A stretch of 39,231 nucleotides of DNA from an uncultured Collinsella sp. (GCA_900543515.1 UQRW01000020.1:1-39231); one strand, 5' to 3'; counted from the stretch's first letter, positions 22,972 to 30,852 are shown. Translations and numbers: made by a program. Notes: generated by a model not told the origin, from the letters alone.

Positions 22972-25413
22972 GTGGCAGAGCGTCCGACATACAAGCTCAG
23001 GTTTCTCGATCCCAAGAAGCGCTTTCCGGCGATACCCGAGCAGCCTGCGGGACGCTCATATGGCGTGGTCTGGAAACTCTTTGGCGAGGATCAGCATGAA
23101 TCTTGTTATGTCGTCGAGTTCGTTGGCAAAAGTCATGTGTCGCTTTTGGGCTACGTAAGCGTTTCGGGTGAGGTGTACAAGGTGGACCGCCCCGTCAGCG
23201 AGGCTCCGCTGCCCAACGATCCCGACATGGAACTGGTCCTTGACGAGTCCGATTCCAGCGTCGGTGAGATTGCGGTCAGGGGCACCGATGGGACGATGCG
23301 CTCCCGGGCGCGAGTCATCGGCTCTCCCGAAGGCCCCATGCGCGAACAATCCGATCGCGAGACGTGGAATTCGACGCGCAGCCTTCGCTACGGCGAGTTC
23401 ATGGCCTCGATGTTCTTGCGTTACGTGATATTCGCCGATTCTGAAAACGCTGTCTCAGGCACGGCAGACGGTGACGGCCTCGACGAGGGCATGAAAAATG
23501 CCGTCGACAAGATCAAACTTGTAAAACTCCCCGAGCCGGTTGAGGTGCTGCTGGGTTTTGATTCCACACCGCTGCCCGATGCAATCGAAACATTGCTCTA
23601 CCGCATTGACCATACAGATAATCCAAGTGGCATTGAGCGCTATGCCGCCGCTTTGATGGGCGAAGTTGATCTGCCTCGCCTGCGCACCATCGCGGCCAAA
23701 ACCGAAATGAGCCTGGCGCGCATCGATCGCTCGAGACTCTTCTATCTCAATTTTGATCGTAGCCTGCTGGACCAGGACGAGATCGATGCCCTGCTTGCCA
23801 TCGAGTGCCGCCTGAACCGCCTATCGGGCATCCTTGAGCGTATTGGGGCAGGGTTGGGCCCCGTTGCCTCGTCGCCAAGCTTTGAGGGCTGCTCGCTCTT
23901 TGATCTATGGCATATCAGCAAGACGACAGACGACGTTCCTCGCTTGCTCGAAACGCTGTCGAATGACAACCCGTGGGCCAAGCCGGGGACGGTTGCGTGC
24001 CAGCCGGGTGGCGAGTGGGACGTTCGCACCCGTTTTGCACGTATCGTAGAGGCGCTCAACGTGGTCACGCGGCTCGACTACACCTATCGAGCGAACGTCG
24101 CCGAGGGCATCATGTTGGTGCGATTTGGCCGCACGGTTGTCGATGCTATGCCGCAGCGCGAATACGATGCTCAAGATGACGCCTGGCGTGAGGTGGATGA
24201 GCCTAAGCGCGCAGCATGGGCCACTGAGCACGATGCGCGTATTGTGCTTACACTCGCGGCGGCTTGCTTTGCCGCGGGCGCCTGCATCACGCGCTGCTAT
24301 GTGCAGATTGCTGCTCCCGACAGTGAGCAGGGCGAGCGCGTTGTTGCAACGTATTTCTTTGGGCGTGCGGCCTATCTGGCCGATTGCGTGCCTGTCGCCA
24401 AGGATCTTGAGAGCATGGACATGGACGATATGCCGTGCAAGCGTGTACTTGAGGCGTATGAGTCAACCGCTCCGGAGACGATTGAGCCTGCGGAGGTTCA
24501 TGCTCGTCCGCGTGATGACCATCGCACGCTGCCGCCGGCGCTGCGCGATCTGCTGCTTGCCGATACGGCTGACGAGTTGGAGGTCATGGAAGAGGACGAC
24601 GACCCATACGTGGCCCGTGTTGTTGAATTGCGCGAGCAGGCAAAAGTCGACCGTACAGGTGCTTTTGAAGGCTTTTCTCGTCTTGTCGAGGAGTTGGAGG
24701 CTAAGTGCGCCGTCGCCGAGCTTTTGGCGACAGGTCCGGTTCAAACGCAGTTTTGCGATAACCAGCTGGTGCGCATGGTGCTACCGGTGTTGGAAGAAGA
24801 CCGCTCTGTGCGAATCCTTCGTGCGCCCGATGCGCTGTACTTTGCCCAGCACGAGATCTGCAGCTTTTACGCCGAGCAAGAGGACTTTGAACGAGCGCTG
24901 CCCGAGGTGCGCCATCTTTACGATCTGGCGCGCTCGTCCATGCAATCGCACTTTGCGCTCATCAACGTGCTTGCGCGTCTGGAGCGCTATGACGAGATTA
25001 TCGAGGTGGCGCGCCACGGCCTACGTATTGCCAGCGATCGTTCTGCAATCGGCTACCTGTTCTATCGCTTGGCGTTTGCCTATTGGAATTGCGATCAACT
25101 CGACCTGGCGCTGGCTTGTTACCGTCTGGTGCCGCGCGGCGAGGAGTCGGGCAGCAGCGCGCTGGAAGAAATGCAGGGCCTTATGAACGAGATGGGCGTC
25201 AGCGAGCCTCCGACGTTCGAAGAAGCGGTCGAGACCATCCACAAGGCTGGACTCGAGCTGCCGCCAGTGTCCGCCGTGACGAATCAGCTGGCAGATGCCG
25301 CTGTTCAACTGGTCGACAACGGCTTCTTTTTCCTGGCACGCGGTTGCATCTTCCAAATGTGGCGCACCATGGGCAACGACGAGCTTGGCTCCCTCAACCG
25401 CTCGCTGGGGTAG
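22972..25413 (+). CDS. unknown 813-residue protein with TPR-like C-terminus
   Basis: A large, soluble, acidic protein I cannot assign to a named family. The first 150 residues are beta-rich (YKLRFLDPKKRF, then several V/Y-rich strands) and may form a small ligand- or nucleic-acid-binding domain. The middle 300 residues are mixed. The C-terminal 250 residues look like helical repeats of the tetratricopeptide type: ALYFAQHEICSFYAEQEDFERALPE, then SHFALINVLARLERYDEIIEVA, then LFYRLAFAYWNCDQLDLALACY, each read as a paired helix. The GTG at 22972 has only a weak ribosome site; the frame gives no better start nearby. It is flanked by the tRNA-Arg element and by iteron-like repeats. Codon bias is as in housekeeping genes. 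Confidence 0.75.
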   Translation: MAERPTYKLRFLDPKKRFPAIPEQPAGRSYGVVWKLFGEDQHESCYVVEFVGKSHVSLLGYVSVSGEVYKVDRPVSEAPLPNDPDMELVLDESDSSVGEIAVRGTDGTMRSRARVIGSPEGPMREQSDRETWNSTRSLRYGEFMASMFLRYVIFADSENAVSGTADGDGLDEGMKNAVDKIKLVKLPEPVEVLLGFDSTPLPDAIETLLYRIDHTDNPSGIERYAAALMGEVDLPRLRTIAAKTEMSLARIDRSRLFYLNFDRSLLDQDEIDALLAIECRLNRLSGILERIGAGLGPVASSPSFEGCSLFDLWHISKTTDDVPRLLETLSNDNPWAKPGTVACQPGGEWDVRTRFARIVEALNVVTRLDYTYRANVAEGIMLVRFGRTVVDAMPQREYDAQDDAWREVDEPKRAAWATEHDARIVLTLAAACFAAGACITRCYVQIAAPDSEQGERVVATYFFGRAAYLADCVPVAKDLESMDMDDMPCKRVLEAYESTAPETIEPAEVHARPRDDHRTLPPALRDLLLADTADELEVMEEDDDPYVARVVELREQAKVDRTGAFEGFSRLVEELEAKCAVAELLATGPVQTQFCDNQLVRMVLPVLEEDRSVRILRAPDALYFAQHEICSFYAEQEDFERALPEVRHLYDLARSSMQSHFALINVLARLERYDEIIEVARHGLRIASDRSAIGYLFYRLAFAYWNCDQLDLALACYRLVPRGEESGSSALEEMQGLMNEMGVSEPPTFEEAVETIHKAGLELPPVSAVTNQLADAAVQLVDNGFFFLARGCIFQMWRTMGNDELGSLNRSLG

Positions 25414-25503
25414 GGGCGATATAGAGGGGCCGCACCGCGCTATTTGTATCGGCGCGGGCGGGAGGACCCGGCAGGATTGGTAAGGCATAAAGCCGCCGAG
25501 CCT

Positions 25504-25560
25504 GCTAAAACTGTTAAACTCTGCTAAAGTTGCTAAACTTTGTTAAAGTTGTTAAAACTA
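25504..25560 (+). repeat. six iteron-like repeats, period 9/10
   Basis: Six units of the form G(C/T)TAAA(A/C/G)(C/T)T follow one another with alternating lengths of 9 and 10 bases (starts at 25504, 25513, 25523, 25532, 25542, 25551), so each pair covers 19 bases. The tract is AT-rich in a GC-rich region and ends four bases before the ribosome site of the AAA ATPase gene. It contains an internal inverted repeat, AACTTT-GTT-AAAGTT. Such phasing, close to two helix turns per pair, suggests a protein-binding array. There are no unique spacers, so it is not a CRISPR array. Confidence 0.85.
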
Positions 25561-25575
25561 GCAGAGGAGGGCAGA

Positions 25576-26658
25576 ATGACGAAAGCTGTTAACCCCTTTA
25601 AGCCAACGGCGGGCATGAATCCGCCTGAGCTTATCGGACGGGACACTGTTTTGGATGACTTTGCCGAGGCTCTTGAGAATGGTCCTGGTGCCCCCGATCG
25701 ACTCATGCGCATCTCGGGCGTCCGAGGCACAGGTAAAACGGTGCTCCTTAATGCATTGGGTGACCTTGCACGCAAAAAAGGATTCGAGGTCGTTGACGTT
25801 GCCTCCAATGCTGGTTTTTGCAATAGAATCCTCGAGGCTCTGCAGCGAAACGTTCGTCTTGAATCAATCTCGATTTCCCCATCGATTTTAGGGGTCAGCC
25901 TTGGCTCCATGGAGATGTCGAAGTCGGCCTCTCATCTGGGCGAGGCGATGTACGATGCTGCGAAGCGCGGTGGTCTGCTCATTACGCTCGACGAGATCCA
26001 GGATGCCTCAACTGAGGAAATGCGCGAGCTAGGCAATGAGATGCAGCTCTTGATCCGCCAAGGAGCGAATGTCGCTTTCGCTTTCGCCGGGCTGCCGACA
26101 TCGGTAGATGGCGTGGTGGTGGATGATACGTTGACGTTCCTTCAGCGAGCCAAACATGTTGAACTTACTCGGCTTTCCGATTTTGAAGTTGGCGGATCGT
26201 TTGAGGATACGATGAGACGAGCGGGCAAGGAGCTCGACAAAGGTGCCGCTGAGCTATTAACAAAAGCTTCGGCAGGCTATCCCTTTATGGTCCAGCTGGT
26301 CGGATATTACGCTTGGCAGGTTGCTGCGCGCAGTGGGGCGGAGAGCGTGAGCGAAGAGGCGGCTCGTAAGGGTATCCAGGCGGCTCTTGATAGCTTTAAT
26401 GCTATGGTGATTGCCCCAGCGCTGCGCAGGGTGTCGGAACGGCAGTTTCAGTATCTCGCGGCGATGGCTCAATGCGAGGGCGTCGATATCGCCAACGGCG
26501 ATATCGCCAAGAAGATGGGTTTGTCGGCGAACAAAGTTGGGTCATATCGCAAGCGTCTGATCGATGCGGGGTTGATTGAGCCCGCGGGCTATGGCTGTGT
26601 TTCGTTTGCAATTCCGTACATGCGCGATTATCTGTTAGAGACCGTTCGAGCGGACTAA
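25576..26658 (+). CDS. AAA-type ATPase with winged-helix-like C-terminus
   Basis: A 360-residue STAND/ORC-like ATPase. The Walker A box is SGVRGTGKTVLLNAL near residues 48-60. LITLDEIQDAS near 136-146 is Walker B with the adjacent sensor-type Glu. VAFAFAGLPTSV near 168 is the sensor 1 region. The C-terminal 90 residues (ANGDIAKKMGLSANKVGSYRKRLIDAGLIEP) form a helix-turn-helix, probably a winged helix. The architecture is that of archaeal-type ATPases and Orc1/Cdc6 relatives; many are linked to mobile DNA. GAGGAGGG precedes the ATG at 25576; an upstream in-frame start at 25540 lies inside the repeats and is rejected. The adjacent iteron-like tract is probably its binding site. No partner gene is adjacent. 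Confidence 0.82.
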   Translation: MTKAVNPFKPTAGMNPPELIGRDTVLDDFAEALENGPGAPDRLMRISGVRGTGKTVLLNALGDLARKKGFEVVDVASNAGFCNRILEALQRNVRLESISISPSILGVSLGSMEMSKSASHLGEAMYDAAKRGGLLITLDEIQDASTEEMRELGNEMQLLIRQGANVAFAFAGLPTSVDGVVVDDTLTFLQRAKHVELTRLSDFEVGGSFEDTMRRAGKELDKGAAELLTKASAGYPFMVQLVGYYAWQVAARSGAESVSEEAARKGIQAALDSFNAMVIAPALRRVSERQFQYLAAMAQCEGVDIANGDIAKKMGLSANKVGSYRKRLIDAGLIEPAGYGCVSFAIPYMRDYLLETVRAD

Positions 26659-26706
26659 TAAAGACTGGAGGCATCGACGCCGCCGCTGGGGTTGCCCCCG
26701 TATCTT

Positions 26707-26844
26707 TGTCTCAATCTGTAACATCTAGAGGGGATTACGGTATGCAGGTGTTTCAGATTGAGACATTTGCGGATGGCGCTGACTGTTTGTCTAAATCTGT
26801 AACATCTGGACGAAGATTCGGCCTGTAACTGTTACAGATTGAGA
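26707..26844. repeat. two related large inverted repeats
   Basis: Two hairpin-forming pairs share a motif. Pair one: TGTCTCAATCTG at 26707-26718 with its exact reverse complement at 26754-26765. Pair two: TCTAAATCTGTAACA at 26790-26804 with TGTTACAGATTGAGA at 26830-26844, complementary except one base. Thus four copies of TCTCAATCTGTAACA alternate in direction. They fill the 279-base gap between the ATPase and tRNA-Ser; no gene is seen there. They could be operators, terminal repeats of a vanished element, or a dispersed palindrome. Confidence 0.85.
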
Positions 26845-26894
26845 TGATTGACTGAGGCGTCTACTGGCAAATTGGAATCGCTCCAAAATTCCTC

Positions 26895-26923
26895 TTGCCC
26901 ATCCTTGGCTGTTTGGTTACTAT
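26895..26923 (+). promoter_or_regulatory. tRNA-Ser promoter
   Basis: TTGCCC at 26895-26900 and TACTAT at 26918-26923 are separated by 17 bases and lie 14 bases before the tRNA. Confidence 0.75.
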
Positions 26924-26937
26924 AAAACGGCTGTTAC

Positions 26938-27028
26938 GGAGAGCTGACCGAGAGGCCGAAGGTGCTCGCCTGCTAAGCGAGTATGCCCCAAAAGGGCATC
27001 TGGGGTTCGAATCCCCAGCTCTCCGCCA
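26938..27028 (+). tRNA. tRNA-Ser (GCT)
   Basis: A class II tRNA with a long variable arm. Acceptor strands GGAGAGC and GCTCTCC pair perfectly, the discriminator is G, and CCA is encoded. The anticodon arm CTCGC/GCGAG holds anticodon GCT at 26972-26974, reading AGC and AGU. The T-arm is TGGGG/CCCCA with TTCGAAT. Its last bases are repeated at 27202-27221. Confidence 0.96.
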
Positions 27029-27042
27029 GTTTAACTTTAAAG

Positions 27043-27068
27043 AAGGGTCCCATCGGGGGCCCTTTTTT
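27043..27068 (+). terminator. terminator of tRNA-Ser
   Basis: AAGGGTCCC pairs with GGGGCCCTT (one T-G) around a 4-base loop, followed by a run of T. Confidence 0.9.
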
Positions 27069-27233
27069 ATTATCGAGAAAGGGCGCTGGGGATTCGAACC
27101 CGAGAGGGCACGGGCGTTAAGCAAACGCGAAAGCGTTTGTAGCCCGTGGGCGAAAAGCCGCCAGGCTTTGAAGCCGGAGGGCATGCGTAGCATGCCCGGA
27201 CATCCCCAGCTCTCCGCCAGTATGACTTGAAAG

Positions 27234-27261
27234 AAGGGTCCCATTTGGGGCCCTTTTTTTT
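27234..27261 (+). terminator. second copy of tRNA-Ser-type terminator
   Basis: The same stem as at 27043 with loop ATTT, followed by eight T. It is part of the duplicated unit. Confidence 0.85.
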
Positions 27262-27297
27262 AGTTGAACCACGTTAGCTGGGGATTCGAACCCTCAA

Positions 27298-27327
27298 AAA
27301 TGAGGCGCCCCGTTGGACGCCTCATTT
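27298..27327 (-). terminator. terminator of the D,D-carboxypeptidase gene
   Basis: AAATGAGGCG at 27298-27307 and CGCCTCATTT at 27318-27327 form a perfect 10-bp stem. On the minus strand it is followed by TTTTT, 25 bases after the stop of the carboxypeptidase gene. Confidence 0.85.
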
Positions 27328-27352
27328 GGTTCGATGTGATATCGCTCCGGCC

Positions 27353-28693
27353 CTACGCCTTGGGCGCCTTGGCTACGGTCTCGCTCTCTGCCGCAAGCGG
27401 GCGGTTGTCGATGCGGCGGCCCAAGCGATCGAGCTTCACGAGTATCCATTCAATGGGATTCGGCCCTGCGCCTTCCTCGTCGGCAACCAGGTCCATAACG
27501 GCGATTTTGGTGCCGTCCTGCTTGAGAGTAACGCTGCCCACCTTGTCGCCCACATGCACCGTGCCCGAAAGATCGTCGTAGCTAACCTTTTCGGTCACCT
27601 CGCCGGCAAGGGAAAACACGGTCGCTTGCGCCGTAGGATCGGCGAGTGTGGCGTCGATTGTCTTATCCGTCCAGTCGGTTTGGCCAATGCGCGCCATAAG
27701 CGGGTTGCCGTTGGCGGTCTTTTCCTGCGTGTTGGCGATCGCAACCGTCACCTTGTGGCCGTAGTACCAGTTGGCAAGGGCGGCCGTGTCGGCAAAGCGC
27801 TGGTCGTTGGTGCTGGAGTTCAAAACGACGGTATAGGTCTCGTCGCCATCGCGGTCGTAGGCTGCCGTAAAGCAGTAGCCGGCATCGTCGGTAGTGCCGG
27901 TCTTGCCGCCGATATTGCCGTCCTGCCCCAGCAGCTCGTTGTGCGTATCCATTGAATGTGAGTGGTCGGAGCCATCGGCGCCTGTAACCTCAATCCAGGA
28001 ATCATCGCTCGCCACGATCTCGCGGAACGCATCGCTCTTCATTGCTTCCTGCATCATCAGGGCCGCATCGTGCGCGGTCGAGTGCATGTCGCCGGCCCAC
28101 TCATCAAAGTCCAGACCGTGCGGATTCTCAAAAAGAGTTCCCGTGCAGCCGAGCTCTTTAGCGCGCTCGTTCATGGCCTTGACAAACGTGGCCTCAGCAT
28201 CTTTGGTCTTGGGGTCGATCTTTTTGCCCACATGCTCGGCAAGCACGATGGCGGCGTCATTGCCCGAGGGAATCATCAGACCGCGCAGGGCCTGTTCCAC
28301 TGTGAGCTCGTCGCCTTCGAGCAGGCCGGCGGTCGAATTGCCCACGGTTGCCGCGGCGCTGCTCACCGTGACCTTCTCGTCCATCTTGCAGTTCTCGATG
28401 GTCAAGATTGCGGTCATGACCTTGGTGATTGAGGCGATCTTGACCTGCTCGTCGGCACTGCGGGCGTAATAGATGGAACCGTCCTTACTCATGACGATGG
28501 CGTTGGTCGCATCGATATCGGGCAGATTATCGGCCGTGATGCCGCGGGCGTCGGCGGTCTTACCGCAAACGATATCGGTCGTAAGCACCTGGGCATTGGC
28601 GATAGACGGCGCACCGGCAGCAAGGGCGAGAGCGCAGGCAATGCCGGTGGTCAGTTGCGCGGAGCGCTTTACAAGAGAACTAAGGGTCTTCAC
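27353..28693 (-). CDS. D-alanyl-D-alanine carboxypeptidase (PBP5/DacF-type)
   Basis: A penicillin-binding serine peptidase that removes the terminal D-Ala from peptidoglycan side chains. With the GTG at 28693 it has 446 residues. A signal peptide (residues about 1-34, ending PSIANA) is followed by the three catalytic motifs: SITK at 88-91, SGN at 143-145 and KTG at 264-266. The C-terminal beta domain extends to about 420, with an amphipathic tail (LVKLDRLGRRIDN) that may hold it to the membrane. The frame is open for 80 codons upstream, but these cross a TATACT promoter box and lack a signal peptide, so I prefer the GTG, though its ribosome site is weak. It is divergent from a VanR/VanS-like pair, which may control it. 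Confidence 0.9.
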   Translation of the reverse strand: MKTLSSLVKRSAQLTTGIACALALAAGAPSIANAQVLTTDIVCGKTADARGITADNLPDIDATNAIVMSKDGSIYYARSADEQVKIASITKVMTAILTIENCKMDEKVTVSSAAATVGNSTAGLLEGDELTVEQALRGLMIPSGNDAAIVLAEHVGKKIDPKTKDAEATFVKAMNERAKELGCTGTLFENPHGLDFDEWAGDMHSTAHDAALMMQEAMKSDAFREIVASDDSWIEVTGADGSDHSHSMDTHNELLGQDGNIGGKTGTTDDAGYCFTAAYDRDGDETYTVVLNSSTNDQRFADTAALANWYYGHKVTVAIANTQEKTANGNPLMARIGQTDWTDKTIDATLADPTAQATVFSLAGEVTEKVSYDDLSGTVHVGDKVGSVTLKQDGTKIAVMDLVADEEGAGPNPIEWILVKLDRLGRRIDNRPLAAESETVAKAPKA

Positions 28694-28844
28694 AGATTTC
28701 GCTTTCGACGGGATGGTCTCTTTAGAGTTCAAAGTATATCGTTTACCGGCGCGGACAATCAGTGCGCGGGCGTGCGCGGCCCATGTCTGCGTCCGAACGG
28801 ACATATAGGTGCTTAAGGTCGACTTAATCGCCCGCGCTTGTTGT

Positions 28845-28872
28845 GTGTGGCGCACACTGCCTCGGGCATAAT
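28845..28872 (+). promoter_or_regulatory. promoter region of response regulator gene
   Basis: CATAAT at 28867-28872 is a good -10 box. Around the expected -35 lies GTGTG-GCG-CACAC (about 28845-28857), a short inverted repeat that may be an operator. The minus-strand carboxypeptidase promoter, with TATACT on that strand, lies about 120 bases away in the same gap. Confidence 0.45.
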
Positions 28873-28892
28873 GGAGCGCGAGAGGAGCACGC

Positions 28893-29588
28893 ATGAACGA
28901 GCGCATTTTGGTAGTTGATGATGAGAAGGCCATCGCCGACCTGGTCGGTATCTACCTTACAAAAGAGGGCTTTGATGTGCAGATTGCCTATAGCGGCGCA
29001 GATGCTGCCAAGGCGATTTTGGAGCAGGAGTTCGATCTGGCGCTGCTGGACGTCATGCTGCCCGATATCGACGGCTTTGAGCTGCTGCGCACCATCCGCG
29101 CTAGCCATACCTATCCCGTTATTATGCTGACGGCGCGCGATGCCCAACATGACAAGATCGAGGGCCTCTCGTTGGGCGCAGACGATTACGTGGTCAAGCC
29201 GTTCCGTCCGCTGGAGCTCATTGCGCGCGTTCATGCTCAGCTCCGTCGTTACACTAGCTACGACAGCCGCGCACAGGCGGTCGAGTCGCCGACCATCCAG
29301 CTCGACGGCCTCGAGATCAACCGCGACGCTCGTTGTGTGACGGTGGACGGTGCACCGGTGCGCCTCACGCCCATCGAGTATTCCATCTTGCTGTATCTGG
29401 TCGAGCATCGTGGCAGCGTGGTGGCCGTGGGGGACCTGTTCCGCGCGGTGTGGAACGAGGATTTTATGCCCGGCTCCAACAATACGGTGATGGTGCACAT
29501 CCGCCATCTGCGTGAAAAGATCGGCGACGATGCTCAAAAGCCGCGCTTTATCAAAAACGTCTGGGGCGTTGGCTACATAATCGAATAA
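28893..29588 (+). CDS. VanR-like OmpR-family response regulator
   Basis: A 231-residue two-domain regulator. The receiver has the acidic pair VVDDEK near residue 9-10, the phosphorylated Asp in LLDVMLPDIDGFEL near 51, and the Lys in DYVVKPFRPLELIARV near 102. The OmpR-type winged helix fills residues about 130-231 and ends KNVWGVGYIIE. The stretch KPFRPLELIARVHAQLRRY closely resembles VanR. AGAGGAG precedes the ATG. The partner kinase follows after 25 bases. There are no VanH, VanA or VanX ligase genes in the window, so this is not a resistance cluster; control of the divergent carboxypeptidase is likely. Confidence 0.9.
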   Translation: MNERILVVDDEKAIADLVGIYLTKEGFDVQIAYSGADAAKAILEQEFDLALLDVMLPDIDGFELLRTIRASHTYPVIMLTARDAQHDKIEGLSLGADDYVVKPFRPLELIARVHAQLRRYTSYDSRAQAVESPTIQLDGLEINRDARCVTVDGAPVRLTPIEYSILLYLVEHRGSVVAVGDLFRAVWNEDFMPGSNNTVMVHIRHLREKIGDDAQKPRFIKNVWGVGYIIE

Positions 29589-29613
29589 CGCCTTTGATGG
29601 TGGGGAAGTGGAT

Positions 29614-30852
29614 ATGACAAAAGACGATAGGCGGGTATTCGAGGTGCCCGATCGACTCTTTGAATACATAAGGGCGGTCGTCGACAACCGTGCGCTTGCG
29701 ACGGTGCTGCTCTTTTTGCTGAGTCTGCTACTCATTGGCATTGACAATATCGTTGGTATCCTGGCAGTTCTGCTCATTAGCTTCTTGCTGATCGATCGAT
29801 TTGAAATCGTTCGCCGCTGCGTGGTAATCGGCGGTGCCGCGTGGACGACTACGCTGGCGATCGGGGCCATGGCGCTTGGCGGTATTGGCGGGCCCGTGTT
29901 CTTTAATGCCGCCTTTGTGTTCAACATGCTCGGCTTTGTGCTGGCACTCGCCGTGTGTGTCCTGTTCTTTTGCGGGCGTGCCCTGTATTACCAGGGTTAT
30001 GAGCAAGGCGAGCAGCGTGCCGACCGCGTGATCGCCGCCCGTATTCAGGACCGTCTGATCGACAACCCCGACACGTGGGATACCATCGACGGCGACTTTC
30101 TCGAGGTCGAGGGTGCGCTCAACCGGGCGCGCGATTGCGAGCGTAAGGTTCAACAGGCCTTGCGCGACGAATCGCATCGCAAAGATGACCTGGTTACGTA
30201 CCTGGCGCACGACCTGCGCACGCCGCTTGCCAGCGTGGTGGGCTATCTTTCGCTCCTGCAGGAGGCTCCCGATTTGCCGCTTGAGCAGCGTGCACGCTTT
30301 ACGGGCGTGGCGCTCGACAAAGCCCATCGGCTCGACGCGCTCATCGAGGAGTTTTTCGACATCACGCGTTTTGATTTCCACGATATCGTGCTCACCCGCG
30401 CTTACGTCGATTTGGGGCTATTGCTGGCGCAGGTGGCCGACGAGTTCTATCCCATTCTCAACGAACAGCGCAAGGAAGCCCAGGTTGATATCTGCGAGGA
30501 CCTGACGGTGCTCGTGGACGGCGACAAGATGGCTCGCGTATTCAATAACATCATGAAAAACGCCGTTGCCTATAGCTATGAAGGCTCGACAATTACGATC
30601 GAGGCCAGGCGTTTGGGCGACGGTGGCGTGCGCGTGCGCTTTATCAATCAGGGCGATCCCATCCCTGCGGCTAAGCTCAAGGTGATCTTTGAGAAGTTCT
30701 ATCGCCTGGATGCGGCGCGTGCGACCAATCGCGGCGGCGCTGGACTGGGGCTTGCCATCGCCAAGGAGATCGTATGCGCGCACGGCGGTACCGTTGCATG
30801 TGAATCGACGCCCGAACACACGATATTCACCATCGAGCTGCCCGCCGCATAG
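29614..30852 (+). CDS. VanS-like sensor histidine kinase
   Basis: A 412-residue membrane kinase. Four membrane helices lie near residues 25-40, 45-60, 70-90 and 98-120, with almost no extracellular domain, so it probably senses within the membrane. A linker helix leads to the H box YLAHDLRTPLASVVGYLSLL near residue 193-212 (His near 196), very like VanS. The ATPase domain has the N box NNIMKNAVAYS and G box GGAGLGLAIAKEIV. ATG 29614 fits GGGGAAG better than the GTG at 29608. It forms a pair with the regulator just upstream. Confidence 0.9.
   Translation: MTKDDRRVFEVPDRLFEYIRAVVDNRALATVLLFLLSLLLIGIDNIVGILAVLLISFLLIDRFEIVRRCVVIGGAAWTTTLAIGAMALGGIGGPVFFNAAFVFNMLGFVLALAVCVLFFCGRALYYQGYEQGEQRADRVIAARIQDRLIDNPDTWDTIDGDFLEVEGALNRARDCERKVQQALRDESHRKDDLVTYLAHDLRTPLASVVGYLSLLQEAPDLPLEQRARFTGVALDKAHRLDALIEEFFDITRFDFHDIVLTRAYVDLGLLLAQVADEFYPILNEQRKEAQVDICEDLTVLVDGDKMARVFNNIMKNAVAYSYEGSTITIEARRLGDGGVRVRFINQGDPIPAAKLKVIFEKFYRLDAARATNRGGAGLGLAIAKEIVCAHGGTVACESTPEHTIFTIELPAA

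Larger units (their letters stand above)
27011..27293 (+). repeat. tRNA-Ser 3'-end duplication with inserted hairpin core
   Basis: The tRNA-Ser 3' end ATCCCCAGCTCTCCGCCAGT (27011-27030) recurs exactly at 27202-27221, 191 bp away, and the terminator is copied too. The antisense T-arm sequence GCTGGGGATTCGAACCC appears at 27085-27101 and again at 27277-27293, 192 bp apart, so the unit is a tandem repeat of one and a half copies. The core 27102-27201 forms an arm CACGGGC/GCCCGTG (27109-27148) enclosing CAAACGC-GAAA-GCGTTTG (27122-27139), then AAAGCC/GGCTTT and GGGCATGC/GCATGCCC hairpins. There is no protein gene in 27029-27352. Confidence 0.85.

Noticed and set aside
25504..25560. CRISPR array
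   Set aside because: Repeats of 9-10 bases are contiguous with no unique spacers, and no cas genes are present.
26861..27244. Frames on both strands across tRNA-Ser and its duplication unit
   Set aside because: They translate tRNA and hairpin sequence. Such frames are a known kind of spurious protein near tRNA genes.
28694..28933. 80-codon N-terminal extension of the carboxypeptidase
   Set aside because: It would cross the promoter region and the start of the divergent gene, and would bury the signal peptide.
28893..30852. Vancomycin resistance cluster
   Set aside because: Only regulator and kinase resemble VanR/VanS. The ligase, dehydrogenase and dipeptidase genes are absent.
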